A stretch of 64,000 nt of DNA from Cynocephalus volans (GCF_027409185.1 NC_084474.1:10471382-10535381); one strand, 5' to 3'. Numbered from the stretch's first letter, positions 48,571-63,869 are shown. A program made the numbers and translations. Notes: a model not told the origin generated them from the letters alone.

Positions 48571-50675
48571 ATATTAGGTGTTATTTTTCTTATCATCTCA
48601 TTACTGTTTTTATTACCCATGGCAATAAATAGGAACACACGGCAAGCTATAAAGAAACAACAGTCTTCCATTCATACGGAATGGAAATCTCCAGTAATTC
48701 AAAAGATACTGCACTCATTTGGCTATTGATACTAGACAATTTCCAAAATCACAGCTATTGACCTATTATAGCCTTATAAGGAAATGCCACTCTCCAAAGC
48801 ATGCATCCTAGAGAGCCAAGTCAGCTGCATGCATGTATACACATTAAATACATGTAGCTATAAACAAATGATACACTAATTACCAATTTATTTTCAAAGT
48901 ATTAAGAGGGTAAAGGTTTACACTTCAGCCTCCTTTAATTGACCTATTCTAAGTATCTGGAGAGATTATTCTGCTTACTGTACATGCACAAATACTGATT
49001 CATATAACTTGAACTTCCCCAACTTTCTCCTTCCCTCAGAAAAGCCAGACATCTAAGAGTCTTTAAAACCTAGGCAAACCCAAGGCCCACAGACTTGTCC
49101 AGCTAAGAATGACCTTAAAAAAAAAAAAAAAGGATGTTTTGGAAAGTGTGTGTGAAGAATATAACAGGGTCAGAAAACTATGGACAGCATACTTAGTTTT
49201 TATAAAGTGTGCGTTACTAGAACATTTTCATGCTCATTCATTTTCATGGTGTCTACGGCTGCTTTTGCACTATAATGGCAGAATCCAGAGGTTGCAACAG
49301 AGACCATTTAGCCCAGGAAGCCTAAAAGGTTTACTTCTGGCCATTTCCAGAAAAAGTCTGCCAATGTTTTAGAGGACCGTTGAAATCAGATCAGTTTTAT
49401 TAGGAAATGTCAGTAAATTTGGGAATACCATAGATATCAAAGGAATAAATCATACATAAGAGCTCCTCCTTCCCTCCCATCTCCAAATACAGTAAATTTA
49501 GAGTAACCTCTCCAAATTATTTCATTTGATATAGGACACTAAGACATAAAACGAAAGTATAAAAGTACACACATTATAATAAGGATACTTTTTTATAAAG
49601 GAACACTACTTTCAAGACACAGGAACCAAGGTTTATATACACACGAAAACATACGTTTGTAATTTTCTTAAAAGGTCCTCACATTATATATTCTAATGAT
49701 GATTAGATTATGGACTCCCCTACCCCCACCCCCTCTACAGTATTTAGGAGTTGACTATGATCTCCAATAAATGTATGTAAGAAAACTAAAAAATGCAGTT
49801 CAAATCATAAGTGACATGACAGTACTTTTGAAAAAGAAACTGATAAAGGTCCAAACCAACAGGACAAGTAAGATTGGAAAAGTATTAGGTATTTATTCTC
49901 TCCATGTTACACACAATCACAAATAATCTGGTACTAAGGAATACATAGATAACTATTTTCCTCAGTTACTTTATATTTTGTTAATTAAAATATATATTTT
50001 GATGACCCACACACAGTATAATGAAACCACTTAGAAATAGGATTTTTAAAATCACTTTGCACAGCAAGTTTTAAAATTTTTAAAAATTGGAAATAGAAAT
50101 ATTACCTACAAACATCAAGAAAAATTGCAAAGAAATCATCAAAACACAAGTAAAACAGGAAAAAGTAATACTATACCTTTATGTCACCAACCAAATTAAT
50201 AAAAAGAACAAAAGAGCCCAATGAATGACCCATTAACTTTGATTAACTTCCAACCACTCACTACTTTATGCAAAATTTAACATTTTCCTAGTACCTTCTA
50301 TTCTTTGTACACAGGTACCTTTATAATCTGAAACACATAAGTCATATTTCAGAACACTGCTTGAAAACTAGAATAAAATTTTCAGAACTGTCTTCTTCAG
50401 ACTACTTCATTAATATATGAATCTGTTTCAAAAATAAGTTGTAACACTTCAAAAATGAACTGTATCATAAGGTTTATTATAAAATAATAAGACCATTAAA
50501 ATTATTGAGAAACATTTAGATCTGTCATATCACTGAATTTTATGATTCATCATTTTATGAATAACAAACCTGCACAACAGTAACCAAATAAAACTCAAGA
50601 AATACAAGCCAAGGACATTTGATCATTTCACAATTACATGAAAACAATTTCAGATAACTTTTAAAAATTGAAATA

Positions 50676-50776
50676 GAAAGGGGGAGAGGAAGGGGAGAAA
50701 GGGAGGAATTGGTAAAGGGCCATGAAAATTAATTACATTGTATAATGACAAATAAAAAAATAAATAAATAAAAATT
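50676..50776 (+). mobile_element. Severely 5'-truncated L1 3' end
   Basis: About 100 bp: purine G-rich tract (gggggagaggaaggggagaa), then 'gtaaagggccatgaaaatta', 'cattgtataatgacaaataa' and an (AAAT)-like tail. The order matches the 3' terminus of the full-length L1 at 13155, so it is probably a related but older family. No clear duplication was found. Confidence 0.7.
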
Positions 50777-53099
50777 ATTTCAACCATGTCATTACTGGCT
50801 ACACAATCTTGCTCTGGGGACTGAGTTTAATAAACATTTTCGGACAGTCAAATATTTATATTGTAGCTTTAATTTTATAAACAATTCTATGATGAATGCC
50901 TCAAACTTTTCCTTATTACTCTAAGACACATTCACGAAATATATTTGAACATTTTTCCTATCTATTTACTTAAATTGACAAAAATTATATATATTGTGCA
51001 CAGTATGTTGTTTTCAAATATGTATACTCTGTGAAATGGCTAAATTTAGCTAATTAACATATGCATCGCTTCATATATTTTTTTGTATGAGAAAACTTAA
51101 AACTTACTCAACAGTTTTCAAGAATACAATACATTGTTATTAACTATAAAAAAATTGATAGCCTTCAAATGTATCTGTTATAGAGTAATATTTAAATAAT
51201 ATCAACACAGAAATGCTTTACTGTTTCCAAGGACTATACCCATTTGTCAGCAATAAACTTGAGCTCCACATATACCTGTAGAGTTGCGTTAGTGACTTAA
51301 GGTCTTTCTTTGAGTCTGTACTGCACAATGAATGACCCAAAACTGACTTATCTGTGTCTTCATGTATTAACAGATGAAATATATTAATAACTAACATATA
51401 ACAGACCATACAATAGATCTTAAACATTTGCTTTTATTAATATTATTTTTGTATTTTATAAGTTCAAATGCATTCAAAAGGACCCTTATAGGCACATGAA
51501 GTTTTAAGAAAATAAATAAATAATAGGAATTCAATAAATTCAAAATTCTACAGTCTAGTAATCATATAAAAAAAATTCATTTCCACATCTTAAGTATTTA
51601 TCACTACTAATCTTAAGACAGAGATAAACGATAAAGACACAAAAGGATGCTAAAATTGAATCCCAATTTCTTACCAAATAACTTGGGCTAAAACCTTTTA
51701 TTTCTGTCAAACATGTTTTCTTGGAAATAGAATATGAACCAACACAGTAAGCAGTTGAAAAATGATTCAAAATGTGAAGTAAATGTTAATTATTTATAAA
51801 GACAATCACAAATAAGATAAAGATGGTGTTCAGCAAATTGATGCAGAAGATTCAAGTGGTTTGCACAAACCCAGCGAGTTAATTATCAAAAAAATAAAAC
51901 CTGAGTATTTCCCAACTCTCCCAAACCTGTTTGCCTGAGGTCTTTAATAAACCAATTATAATCACACCTAGGTAGACAAGGGACTTCGCCACCCCTCTAA
52001 GCACTGAGGATTTTGCTGCAGCACAAGTTTTCTGTTCTTCAACCAATCAAGTGCCACTTGCCAAAGGATAGATACAAACTGGCAATGGCAAAGGAGAATG
52101 AAATAAAAGTGCAAGGAAAAAGGGAAGGGGAGGCTGAGAAAGGAAGGAAGAAGGAAAATACACTCCCCTGAAGATGTTCACAGGCTCTTCTTGGCACTGT
52201 CTCCCAAGCCTAGAGGAAAGCCCTCCATGTTTCTCACCTGGACAGTGACCACCAGGGGTTGAAGATGAGTGCGGGCGCACTCCCAGAAAGCCAAGTTGCA
52301 ATTTGGAATATTTTTGCACTAAAACTTTGTTATACAAAATGACTATGTTTCAAGCTTGTGTTTCCTATCAAGACTTCCTCTCTTTGAAAATATGACAAGT
52401 TATACAGAAAAATGAGAGATATGAAAGCTCTCCAAATTTTATATAATTTCAGAGTTCATGGACTTCAGCATAAGAGTCCTTGCTCCACAGCATTATCAAT
52501 GCAGAATTTCAGTAAGATTACACACCAAACAGACGTCCCCTGCCAACCCTTAGTATGTGCAATATTCCTTCTAAAGGGAAATACATTGAGTTCAAAAACA
52601 TGGTTTTATAAGCATATTTATCAAATACAATCCTTTCACAAGATTATATCATTGTATTTCTATGATAATTTCTTCTGGATATATTACAAAGTAACTGAAT
52701 ATTTTGAAGAAAGTCCTTTGTATGTTGACAGGTACCACCCTTATGTTACAAATCCAAAAGGTATAAGACCAGTTCTAGAAAAGTTCTGGAATCATAAGCA
52801 TTTTTACATTTTATCCCCAGAAAAGATACTTGTATGTTTAATAAATGGAATATTACTAATGAAGTGATAGTAACATAAAATTACTAAAGTTTATTTATAA
52901 TTTACTATAGAATTACGTGGAATAAAAATTATAGCATAGGATAATTTTCCTAATTTCTTTCTCTCATTTTATAATGCACTGATTTTTGCTGCATTTAACT
53001 GAGCAATTTAAGATCAATAATAAACTGAGTGTTCGAGAAGACAAGTTACACATAATTTATTAAGTGATTTCAAACCAAAACTACTGATATTAATACTTA

Positions 53100-53234
<135 letters not shown>

Positions 53235-54149
53235 TTAATAATATGCTCTCACAGAGCTATTTTAATTTCTGCTCATTTACCTATCACAGGGGCACTTAAA
53301 AGAGCTTGAAATATGCGAATACCTGCTAGCCACCAATTTAAAAGTTGAATGGAAATCTATTTACATTGCTTTGATGTAAGAAAGGAAAAAAAAGCTCACC
53401 TGAGTTTTCTATCAAAATATCCTATTGTGCATAAGGTTGAAACCTACATAGTTCTCCCAAGGGAGTAGCTTATCTGGCAGGACATTACTGCCAAGAGAAT
53501 AATTCCTATGAAGTTTTAAGTTCTTTACCATGATTTTCACTTATCATGTGCGAAAAATTTGGTAATTCTAAAATTCCCGAAGCCATAGGCTGACATAGGT
53601 AATATTATATAAATGTCTCCGACCATCCCCTCTCCAAGCCCTGAGGGCCAAGACCACATTCTGTGCATTTTGAAGATCCCAGTGTCTAGCAGAATGTAGC
53701 CAACAGGCACTTGCTGCAGAGCTGATTTGACTCGTGTTCCAGCATACTTCACACTTTTCACTTGGTATTTCTTTTTACACATGACCATGGATGGAGTAAC
53801 CTCCCAAGAAAAGGAATAGGGAAGAGCTTTCTAGGTCCCAGAGATGGTCTTGGGATGGAACTTTTCCCCATGCTGCTATGTAGGCTCACTGAGAATATGA
53901 GGACTTACTGTGTCCTGAAGCTACTGTACAGACCACCCGCCCCAGGGACACACATGAAAATAACACTTCATCACATCTAGTTATGCTAGTTCCTTTCCAA
54001 CTTCTGAAACTGAGCCAATCAGGTTTTCCATCTGACATTTTTGAGATTGGTCTCACAGAAAAAAGGGTGTATGTGTGTTATTTCTTTTCTGTACCTTTAG
54101 GAAATACTTCACTGGACATGCCTCCTGCTCACCCCCCCTCATTAAAGTA

Positions 54150-54185
54150 CAAGCGTACTTCAAAAAGTTCATGAAAGTACCCTCA
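54150..54185. mobile_element. Mariner-like MITE, copy 4 (internally deleted)
   Basis: Only 36 bp between TA dinucleotides (54148-54149 and 54186-54187): a left end with GTACTTCAAAAAGTTCATG joined directly to a right end AAAGTACCCTCA. The interior present in copies 1-3 is missing. Confidence 0.7.
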
Positions 54186-56957
54186 TACAGTGCATACTGG
54201 AGTTGTTTCTAAAGTCTAAGTACTTTAAAACAACAACAAAAAAAATCAGTTATGTATTATGTTTGAATGTTCAGAAGATAGAAGGAAAAAATGATTAATG
54301 ATCTAGGAAATACTCAAGCTACAAAAATTTAACCAAAATATTCATATACAATCTTCAAGCCAAAATCAGATAAGGATAATGCTTTAACCTGTATATTACT
54401 GTCATATTGTATTTGGTTAGTATTTTTTAAAAAAAACAAAACTGATTTTGCTTGAAAAATGTATTCAGCTAGAAAGAGTAAATAAAAAGGTATTTGATTC
54501 ATCAAACCACAACAAATAGAATTAACTTCCTTTGCAATATTTTCATACTTTTTAAAATAAATTGTTCTGATTGATGCAATCTTAAGCGCTTTGCTTCTTG
54601 TTTTTTGTTTCCTCACTACGAACTGTTAACCTTCATTTGAAAACTGGAACTTCTGTCCAAAATCATTTAAGACCACTTGTAATTCCTTATTATTACCACC
54701 GATAACTGAATAAAAAGGATTTCTTTTTCAAAAAAAATAGTGATGTCACTTTTTAACAGTCAACACAAAGAACGTTAAGAAAAACTAAAGTCTTTCCTTA
54801 CTTAAAAATATTTAAGTTAAACTACAATTACTTAACATTATGTACACAGTAAGAAAATATTGTTCTATTCATCTAATTTCTTTTACCCCATAAGGTGACC
54901 CACTGAATGTAAAACATAACAGAGACTTTTCTATTTTATAGATAAGAGGTTAATTTTTTAAAAAAAAGGTCAATATTGATGGTATTCTGTGTTTCCTATA
55001 AGACTGAATGCATAAGCACAATAAAGGTGCTACAAATCTGGAAATCAAGGCTTCTATTCCTTATTTCAAACTGCCTTATTAACAGAGGGAGTCTAGATTT
55101 CAAAGTTCTAGGTCAAAAGGGACTAGATAGGCTGCTCCTCACCTAAGGATGCCACTGGTCTCTTCCTTTTTCTTGCTTTCTGCTTATTGTCTAAAAGCGA
55201 AGTGGCAACTTTTGGAAATAAGGTTTAAAGTTTAAGAAAATTTCTTAATGTTTTTTTCACATAACTTGTTTTTCAAATTACCTCAAGACAAGATGGTTAA
55301 TAATAAAAGACAAAAACTATTTCATTAACATACAAAGAATTTGTTTCATGAACAATATAAATACACATGTAAGAAACAGTATGCCTTAATATCTAGTGCA
55401 AACACCATTTATGATTTTTTTTTAAGTGGATGGAATTAATTTTAAAGCAACATGGAGGCATACCTTTAGTTATCAATATTTAATAATCTGAACAGCAATT
55501 AACATATAGAAAATAAATTTAAAAGAAAAAAATGCATTAATAAAAGGCAGAATTTAAATAGCCATGTCACCAATATCTCATTTATTTAGAATGTGATACA
55601 CAACTAGAACACATCAAGTGTACGACAAGAATTGTAGTGCAATGCTGATTATTACAACTCATATCTGACATCTGTATTAAGTAAACAACAGGAAAATAAG
55701 ACACAGAAAACTGGAAAAGCATACATAGCTGCTTCTGAGGAAGGGAACTGAGAGGTCTAAGGTGGAAAGGAAACATTTTCATCATGATATGCTTTTGTCT
55801 AAGTGTGTTTTAACCATACGCATGTGTAACTTCTTCGATCAAAAAACAATGGGCTAGTGAAAGAGATGAAAAAAGAGCATAAATATTCAAATAAACATAA
55901 AAGTAATATATATTTGATAGAAAGGTACAAGTTGTCAATGGAAAAAATGAAACAGTATCCAAAAGAAGATGATGTTAACAGGCCAGATAAAGCATAAATC
56001 TGACTTCGTATTCAACAGATTCCAATGTTTTTTATTCACCAATGTGAAGAAAGATTTTTCTATGAAATAAAGACTTAGTTTTTGTAACATATTTTAAAAA
56101 AAGAAAAGAAAATGTTAACATTTGACTACGACTTTTAATAGCTAAATATTAAAGAGAAAATAGAAACATACACAGAAGTCAAAGTTTATTAAAACAAATA
56201 CAGTTATTAGAAATACCTAGGTATCCTATATAACATTAAAAATAATCTTTAAGGCTGGCAAAAGCCCATTTATTGAGAACAATAACAAATATAATAAAAT
56301 TCCAATATATTAAAATCTAGAGACTTGTTTTCTCTTGTAATAATTGGATCTAATCTGGCTCATTTATCATCTACCAGTTAGTCAGTAACCAAAGCTTATA
56401 CATAAAGGCCAATAATTAAGTTTAGGTATTAAGTGTCTATGCAATACCTGTTATTTCTTATTTACATCTATGTGGACCTCATATGACATCCAACAGTTTG
56501 ATAGCATGGTGTTGACAAGTACAGAAACCTGCAAGCTTCACACTACGTTGGAATGAAGTTCACTGTACCTTGAATATTTTGTGTAAGATGAATTTATAGA
56601 ACCCAGCCACAGGCAAAAAGTACTTCATAATATATAACAAGAAGAGCTCTAAAGATGAAATAAATTCAAGATCCCTCCCAGCATTTGAGAACTCTGAGGT
56701 TGAAACACTGGTGTGGTGAGAAAGATTTAAGGTCAGATATCTTGGTTTCCAATTCTGGTTCCAATCTGAAATCAGTTAGTTACTGTCTAAAGACCATTGC
56801 CTACTATACAAAAGTGGTCCTTGGAAAAAATCACATAAAATATGTAAAAGTGTTTTGCACACTATACAAGACAGGTAACAAACTGCCATTAGAAATTATG
56901 ATATGCTATCTCCCTGTATACTGATTTGGTTAGTTGTAGAAGCTCATAATCTACATA

Positions 56958-57165
56958 AGTGGTTTGCAACCCTGACTACATATTAGAATAACCTAAGTAT
57001 TTTTAAATTAAATGTTAAAGGTAAAGTAAATTTAATTTTATTTAAACTGTAAATGCCTGGCCCAGACAGGTGAGAGGGACTCCTGGGGAGTGGTCCAGGC
57101 CCTGCAGGTAATCCTAACATGCAACTGGGGTTAAGCAGCACTAGCCACACCCTCCTAATTATTAC
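56958..57165. mobile_element. MER20-like hAT DNA transposon remnant
   Basis: The text 'agtggtttgcaaccctgact', 'catattagaataacctaagt', 'gcctggcccagacagg' and 'caggccctgcaggtaatcct' follows the hAT-Charlie MER20-type pattern. Short and non-coding. Confidence 0.55.
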
Positions 57166-58889
57166 AAAGCTCAATCCAAATGCTTTTTAAAATCTATTTT
57201 GTACTATCCAAATATCTGTTCTCACTGGTAAAGTAATAGCAAGGGTCAATTACTATAAGTAAAATCATTTTGGCTAAAACTAAATATCTACCACAAGGGG
57301 GAGTAGGTGAATCAGTTATTTGGTTTTTATGAAAATAGTATAAAATCAATGAGAAAAAAACTAAAATATATACATAAAAACATCTTTCAATAAGTTACAA
57401 TGATATTTTATTATTAATTTTAGTTACATAAAACAAGGTATCTTTGGGAAGATTTACAAGTAACTTTAGAAGTATTCAGGGACAGTAACAGGTAAAAAGT
57501 AGAAAGGAATAGGTTTTACTCTCTTTTTTTCCATGAATATCCTGTGGTATAATGTAGAGACATAAAATAGTCCAAAGGTAGATAAAGAAAACAGGAGAAA
57601 AAAGAATCAGCAAAAGCTAAGTAATCATTAACTGGATAATTAAGAGAAATTGCTCTAATGTATTTATTGTTACTTATTAAAATGTATTTAACTTCTTATG
57701 GTTTCTCCCATCCATTATACCACAGAAAAAAACGTATTAAAGACAAACACTATCAAACTTTTACCGAGTCTTGCCACGTTAACCATTCTGAAGCTAGCAA
57801 GATTAGAGAATCTAATGAAGCAAATCCTGGAATTTACCAGAAACAAGTTCCAGACCTTTGGGCCCCTCATATAAGTGCTACTTTCTTTCATGACACATGA
57901 ATCTTAGAAATACATTTACACAAGATCTGAAAGTGTTGGTTTAAACAGTTACAGAGAATGGATGCAAGGCCCTAAGTAAACTATATGTCTAAAATGTCAA
58001 AATATCAAGAACAGGTGCCACAATCAGTTCATTTACATACATCCACCCAATGAGGTGATAATATTCAAGTCTCATATGTCCAGAACAATTTATGATCATA
58101 CCTCACATGTGCACTGGAACACTGTAATAGAGATTAAATTTCTACCAAAGCAAATTCAATAAGCCAAGAAAAAAATGTGTTGGACTATAACAGAAAATAG
58201 TTTTAAAAGCTAATTTAAACAGCTTCAAATCTTCACCCAAATTCTTGCTAATGACATCGTTTTCCCTGGAAGCCATTTCCATTGGCTTCTTCATTCCACT
58301 GCATCTTTATTTGTAAAGTACCTCAAGATACCTGGGGCCAGTACAGTGATCAATTCACATAAACACTCAATAAATATTTGTTGAACTAAATGAAGAACAG
58401 GCAGTAAGACCGACACCATGCTTCCATTGCTAGTTCAGAAATATCACACACAATTTCAAGGGTAGGAGATGTGTCTTGTGCCCTGCTGTATTCTTGGCAG
58501 CTGGCATTGGGTGTAACATAAATAAATACTTCTTTAAACAATGATAAAGTTCATAACTGTAGCTATAGTCTCAAATTTAAAAGGTGCACAACTAAGACTG
58601 AGGCAAATGATGCATGAAGCATATCACACACCAAGAACAGACTTTGTAATTCCTAAAAAGAACAGTCCAAAATCTTCTTTAAAAAAGTGAAACAGAGGCT
58701 AGAAGAAAAACTGAGGTGTGGTTTAATGCAGAATATAGTATCTACCTTTGAGAGAAACCTACAAAATGTGTTTTATTTCATCCAGAAGAAAGTGGGAAAG
58801 GGCACCTGAGCAGTCTGAATTTTCCTAATCCTTTGGACTGAAGTAAGGCAATACAGAGCCTTCTAAAAGAGGTGCTTAAAAGACCACTG

Positions 58890-59785
58890 AAAAACATCTA
58901 AAAATCATGTTTCTGATAAAGGCTTACAACCAAAATATATAAAGAAAACTTACAACTCAGAACACCAACCCAATTAAAAAATGGTGAAAAGATGTGAACA
59001 AACATTTCACTAAAGATACACAAATGGCCAACAAGCACATGCACAGATGTTCCACATCACTAGTCATTAGGGAAGTGCAAATTAAAACCACAATGAAATA
59101 TCACTTCACATCTACTAGATGGCTATTAAAATACAAGTCTCAGTGAGGATACGGAGAAATCAGAACCTCATACCAATGTTGGTGAAAATGTAAAATGGTG
59201 TAGTCAATTTGGAAAAGTTTGTCAATTTCTTAAAAAGTTAAGCATAAATTTACTATACAGCTCAGTAATTCCACTCAAGAGAAATAACATATGTCCCCAC
59301 AAAGATTTGTATGTGAATGCTCATGGAAGCATCATTCATAATAGCCAAAAATTAATAACTCAAATGTCCATTAGCTTCTGAACAGATAAACAAAATGTGA
59401 AATATACAATGGAATATTATTCAGCCATTAAAAAAAAAAAGTACTCATACATGCTATAGCATGGATGAAACTTGAAAACAATGCTAAGTCAGAAGCCAGA
59501 TGCAAAAGACCACATATTGTATGATAGCATTTAAATGAAATGTCCAGAAAAGGCAAATCTATAGAGACAGAAAGCAGGCAACTGGTTTCCAGGGCCTCTG
59601 TGGGGATCAGGAGTGTACACAATTGGGCATGAGAGATCTTTTTGGCATAACAGAAGTGTTTTCAAATTGGATTGTGATAATGTTTGCATAAGTCTGTAAA
59701 TTTACTAAAAATCACTGAACTGTACACTTAAAATGGGTAACCTTTATGGTATGTAAATCATGCCTCATTAAAGGGAGAGGGAGAA
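58890..59785 (+). mobile_element. 5'-truncated ancient L1M element
   Basis: The 3' part of an old L1: ORF2 tail text ('tacaaatggccaacaagcac', 'gtgcaaattaaaaccacaat', 'tacaatggaatattattcag') followed by the 3' UTR, ending 'tgtacacttaaaatgggtaa' and 'atgtaaatcatgcctcatta'. Frames are broken by stops and indels. It is antisense to PCMTD1. Confidence 0.9.
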
Positions 59786-60212
59786 AGAGAGCACAGGCAA
59801 AACAGAGAAAAGCAGGAGTACCTAAGGTCAAAGACAATATAGCTGAATAAAAACCATTTAATGTCCTGTGGTAAAGAGAGAAAGGGTGTGGAGGCCAGCC
59901 ACAATGGCAGCATAGAGCTTATCTAATCAGCCCTCTTGGACAATACAGCAGGTATAGGTACTTATATATATTGGCAATAAGTTTCCTGTTTGTCAATTGT
60001 TTCCACTTTAGAAACATTATGTTGTAGCACCAAGGTAGTGGCATCCACAGTGCTGGAACGATTGGCAGTCTTTCCACCTCACTCTTATTAACTACGGAAC
60101 TATGTAAGAGACTAAGAAAGCCATTCAGTTGGGTGAATCTATATGGGGGTTTTATAAAAACAAAAACACCTACAATTTTTATATTATGGGTTATATAAAA
60201 AAATGGGAACGA

Positions 60213-60299
60213 GGGCTGGCCGGTTAGCTCAACTGGTTAGAGCACCGCCCTGTAACACCAAGGTCAAAGATTCAGTTCCCCATGTTGGCCAGCTGCCAT
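60213..60299 (+). mobile_element. tRNA-derived SINE monomer (CYN-like)
   Basis: A single tRNA-like unit: head GGGCTGGCCGGTTAGCTCAA with A box (TTAGCTCAACTGG), 'aacaccaaggtcaaag', a decayed B box (ATTCAGTTCCCC) and 'ggccagctgcc'. The tail has become the tetranucleotide run that follows. Confidence 0.85.
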
Positions 60300-60376
60300 A
60301 AATACATACATACATACATACATACATACATACATACATACATACATACATACATACATACATACATACATACATA
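60300..60376 (+). repeat. (CATA)n microsatellite
   Basis: About 19 units, grown from the tail of the SINE just before it. Likely polymorphic. Confidence 0.97.
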
Positions 60377-60438
60377 ATGGAATTCAATTCTGGTAAGTAG
60401 AGATTAAGTACAAGACTAGGGAGGCCTCTTTTCTTGCA

Positions 60439-60619
60439 TTTTTTTTTTTTCTTTTTTCTTCTTTTTTGTGACCGGTAAGGGGATCTCAACCCTTGGCTTG
60501 GTGTCGTCCGCACCGCACTCAGCCAGTGAGCGCACTGGCCATCCATATATAGGATCCGAACCCGTGGCCTTGGCACTCCCAGCGCCGCACTCTCCCAAGT
60601 GAGCCACAGGGTCGGCCTG
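60439..60619 (-). mobile_element. Dimeric tRNA-derived SINE (CYN-like), minus strand
   Basis: The T-rich stretch at 60439-60468 is the reverse-complemented A-tail. On the minus strand the order is a GGCCGACCCTGTGGCTCACT head with A box, a B box in 'cacgggttcggatcctatat', then a second tRNA-like unit ('tcactggctgagtgcggtgc', 'caagccaagggttgagatcc'). It is the longest SINE here and shows the two-unit structure. An 11-bp direct repeat TAATGGAATTC occurs at 60375-60385 and 60620-60630. Confidence 0.85.
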
Positions 60620-62689
60620 TAATGGAATTCCCTAAAAATGAGAAGACAATACTAACTAAGAGGAAAATCAATTAAATAGTAAATTCTTTGGGAAAATCCT
60701 TGTTCTGAGAAGACACTTAAGAAGTGAGGGGAACATGAAAAATTATCTTCAATTTGAAATTCAAGATGTCTCAGAGACATCTTAAGGAGCTGGAGTGATC
60801 CATTCTCTATGTCTGGGGTCAAACTAAATTTATGAATAACTGCTTTAAGTGTACTTTAATCCTAGCAAATTTCCTGAAAAAAACCTAACTTCCCCACACT
60901 GAACAGCAAAAGCTCCCTAATAATAGCCCATCCTCTACATTTGTATTTCTAGGGTGAAGTAAGAATTCTCCAAGGGGCATCTTCCTTAACTGTGTTAACA
61001 AACCACTGATGCCCTGCTCTCCCTGCCTCAGCCCAGATCCCTCCAGGTTATTCAGGACTACTGAATACCTCCTCACATAGGACCCACTGCCTGTGGTGAG
61101 CACCTGCCATCCCCATCTTGTGACTGGGAGAGAAAAATGGCTGAGAACCATGGTGTTAAAGTTTCTTAAAAAGGAAAGAACTTCTGTTAATAAGGTCACT
61201 GTGAAGCAGTGGAGCCAAATCTGATTCATTATACTCAGATAATTACAGAGAGCATGTAAGCATCCTTCTTTAGAGCTAGTTCTAAGTGATTTTTATGGCT
61301 CTATTCCCTCCCCTCCTTGACTTAAAACACACATGAAACACAAACCAAAAACAAAAAAAAAAGGAAAAAAGATTAAGCTTCCTTAGAAATTTGGTGGATT
61401 CAAGATTAGCTGTAATCAGAGTTTTACAGACTGTTCTTTCTTCCTTAAAATGTTTTTATCTTTATCACCAAATAAATATTCCTAATCGAAAGGTCTTAAC
61501 TGTGCAGGATCACATATAGATAAATCCTGGAATAGGATCCAGAAGCTGTGGTCAAATACATGGCGAAAGATATGTGACTCCCCAGAGCCTTATAACAGGA
61601 GGAAAATACCTAGTACATTGTGAATCATTAACAAAAGGGTCTGTTTCCCCACACTGCCCTCTGGGAAGGAATAAAAGACATTCAAGACACAATAACGTTT
61701 GAGGTTTGCCTACAAGTGCATCTGGCCACAGGAATCTAATCTCTTGGAGACTGGGACTAGGCAATGAGTCTAAGGAACGCGACCTCATGGCTAGCAAGGT
61801 TGCTAATTATGACACACAAATCCCCCACCCCGCCTTTGGCTAGACTGACTTTCCTCAGCAGAAGCTACATAGTGGAAGATAGAATAAACAGGGGCTCTGA
61901 AGCTGGCCAGACATGGTATGAGGCCTGGACTCCAGCCTAAAAGTGCCAGAGCTGGTCAAGAAATGAACTGATTCAAGGACAACTCCCATTTTTTAAAAGA
62001 AGCAGCTCTCCCTACTCCCCCCAGTAGGTTCCTTTGATTTGGAAATTGTCTCAAACCCTAGAGATTCCTTTTTCAAAGAGACTCTGGGGATAGAAGTAAT
62101 AGATGTCCAGAAATTCCAACCTACTAAGAAATTCTTCTCAGGATGGGGAGGAGCACCAAATTTAAACATAGGCTTCTAAATTTCTCTTTACTGAGGGAAT
62201 TGCAGACCTGAAAATGCCTTTAAAGTGACATAATATGACCATATAATTTATTGTCCAAGCTGGGACATTTTTAGGAATAAAAAGGGCATTAGTAATACTG
62301 ATGCTAGGACAAGAGGGATAAACAAAGACTGTCCCATCACACTGGAAAAAAAGAGTAACCTCCTAGAGGATATGTCATTCTTTACATTCAATGATTCCCC
62401 ATCACTTTAGAATGAATTGTACAGCACATTCTCATCCCTTTAACTTGAGCACATACCTCAACTATAGCACCTATCACACTGGATGAGGGTGATTTTCTTA
62501 TGCCGCGAATCTAAAAGCATTTACATCACGGTCCTTAATGCTCTACTTTAATGTTTGTCACAGAATAACACTCAGTAAATATGGCAGCTAAACTAAACAG
62601 CTTAGCAATTTCATGGTTGTTCATCCACCATCGAATAATGGCTTATAGCAGATTTTCCTCCATCCATGCTTTTCCCACCCACATTCCAT

Positions 62690-62990
62690 GTTTCCTAGCT
62701 ATCACTTCCTAGCTAATGTGACTTTAGGAAAGTTATTTAACCTTTCTGTGCCCCAGTTTACTCACCTATATAATGGCATTTTTAAAAAAGCATATACTTC
62801 AAAGGATTATTAGAAACATTAAATGCATTATTACATATATAGTGCTTTAAACAATGCCTAGCCCTCACAGTAAACACCCAGAAAGCTCCTCAAGAGCTTT
62901 GTCCCATTTGATCACTGCTGTATGCTCACACCAGGAAACATGCCTGACAGAGCAGACACTCAGTAAGTATCCTGAAAGCTCAGTGAATAT
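62690..62990 (+). repeat. MIR followed by L2 3' end
   Basis: The text 'actttaggaaagttatttaa', 'cctttctgtgccccagttta' and 'cacctatataatggcat' is clear sense MIR (to about 62860). The next 'tgatcactgctgtatgctca' and 'agcagacactcagtaagtat' look like an L2 3' end. Confidence 0.65.
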
Positions 62991-63404
62991 ATACTTCTTT
63001 CTTCTGTGTTTTTCTCCAATCCCTTGCTTTGCCCCATCAGTGCCACACCCTCTATATCACAAATTCCTGTCTCTCCAACCAAAACTGACACAATTATCTT
63101 ACCATTTAAAATGGGACACAGATACCCATCAAACTTTATATGAAAGCAGACAGAACAGTTTACCTAAAATAGATTAAATAATATTCCTGAGATTCCTGCC
63201 TATCAGTTACTCAATTTTAAATACAATTACTGAGAGTTGGAGAATAGATCCAAGAGCTACTACTGTAAGTCTAGGTGTGCATGCCGGGATTGAGAAAAGA
63301 TTACTACTTTGTGTTTCCACATTTAAGTGATGTAACTACTTTGAGTATACACACACAAAGTTACAAACCCTGTAAATCATAAACAGTAATACAAACTCAG
63401 CTTA

Positions 63405-63869
<465 letters not shown>

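Noticed and set aside
52412..52867. 151-codon open frame on plus inside PCMTD1 intron 3
   Set aside because: No recognisable motif, AT-rich composition, antisense to the gene, and no flanking splice or promoter signs. Probably chance.
60300..60376. CRISPR-like regular repeat
   Set aside because: Simple tetranucleotide run with no spacers in a mammalian genome.
60229..60576. 115-codon minus-strand frame with (VCMY)n repeats
   Set aside because: It is a translation of the (CATA)n microsatellite and adjoining SINE.
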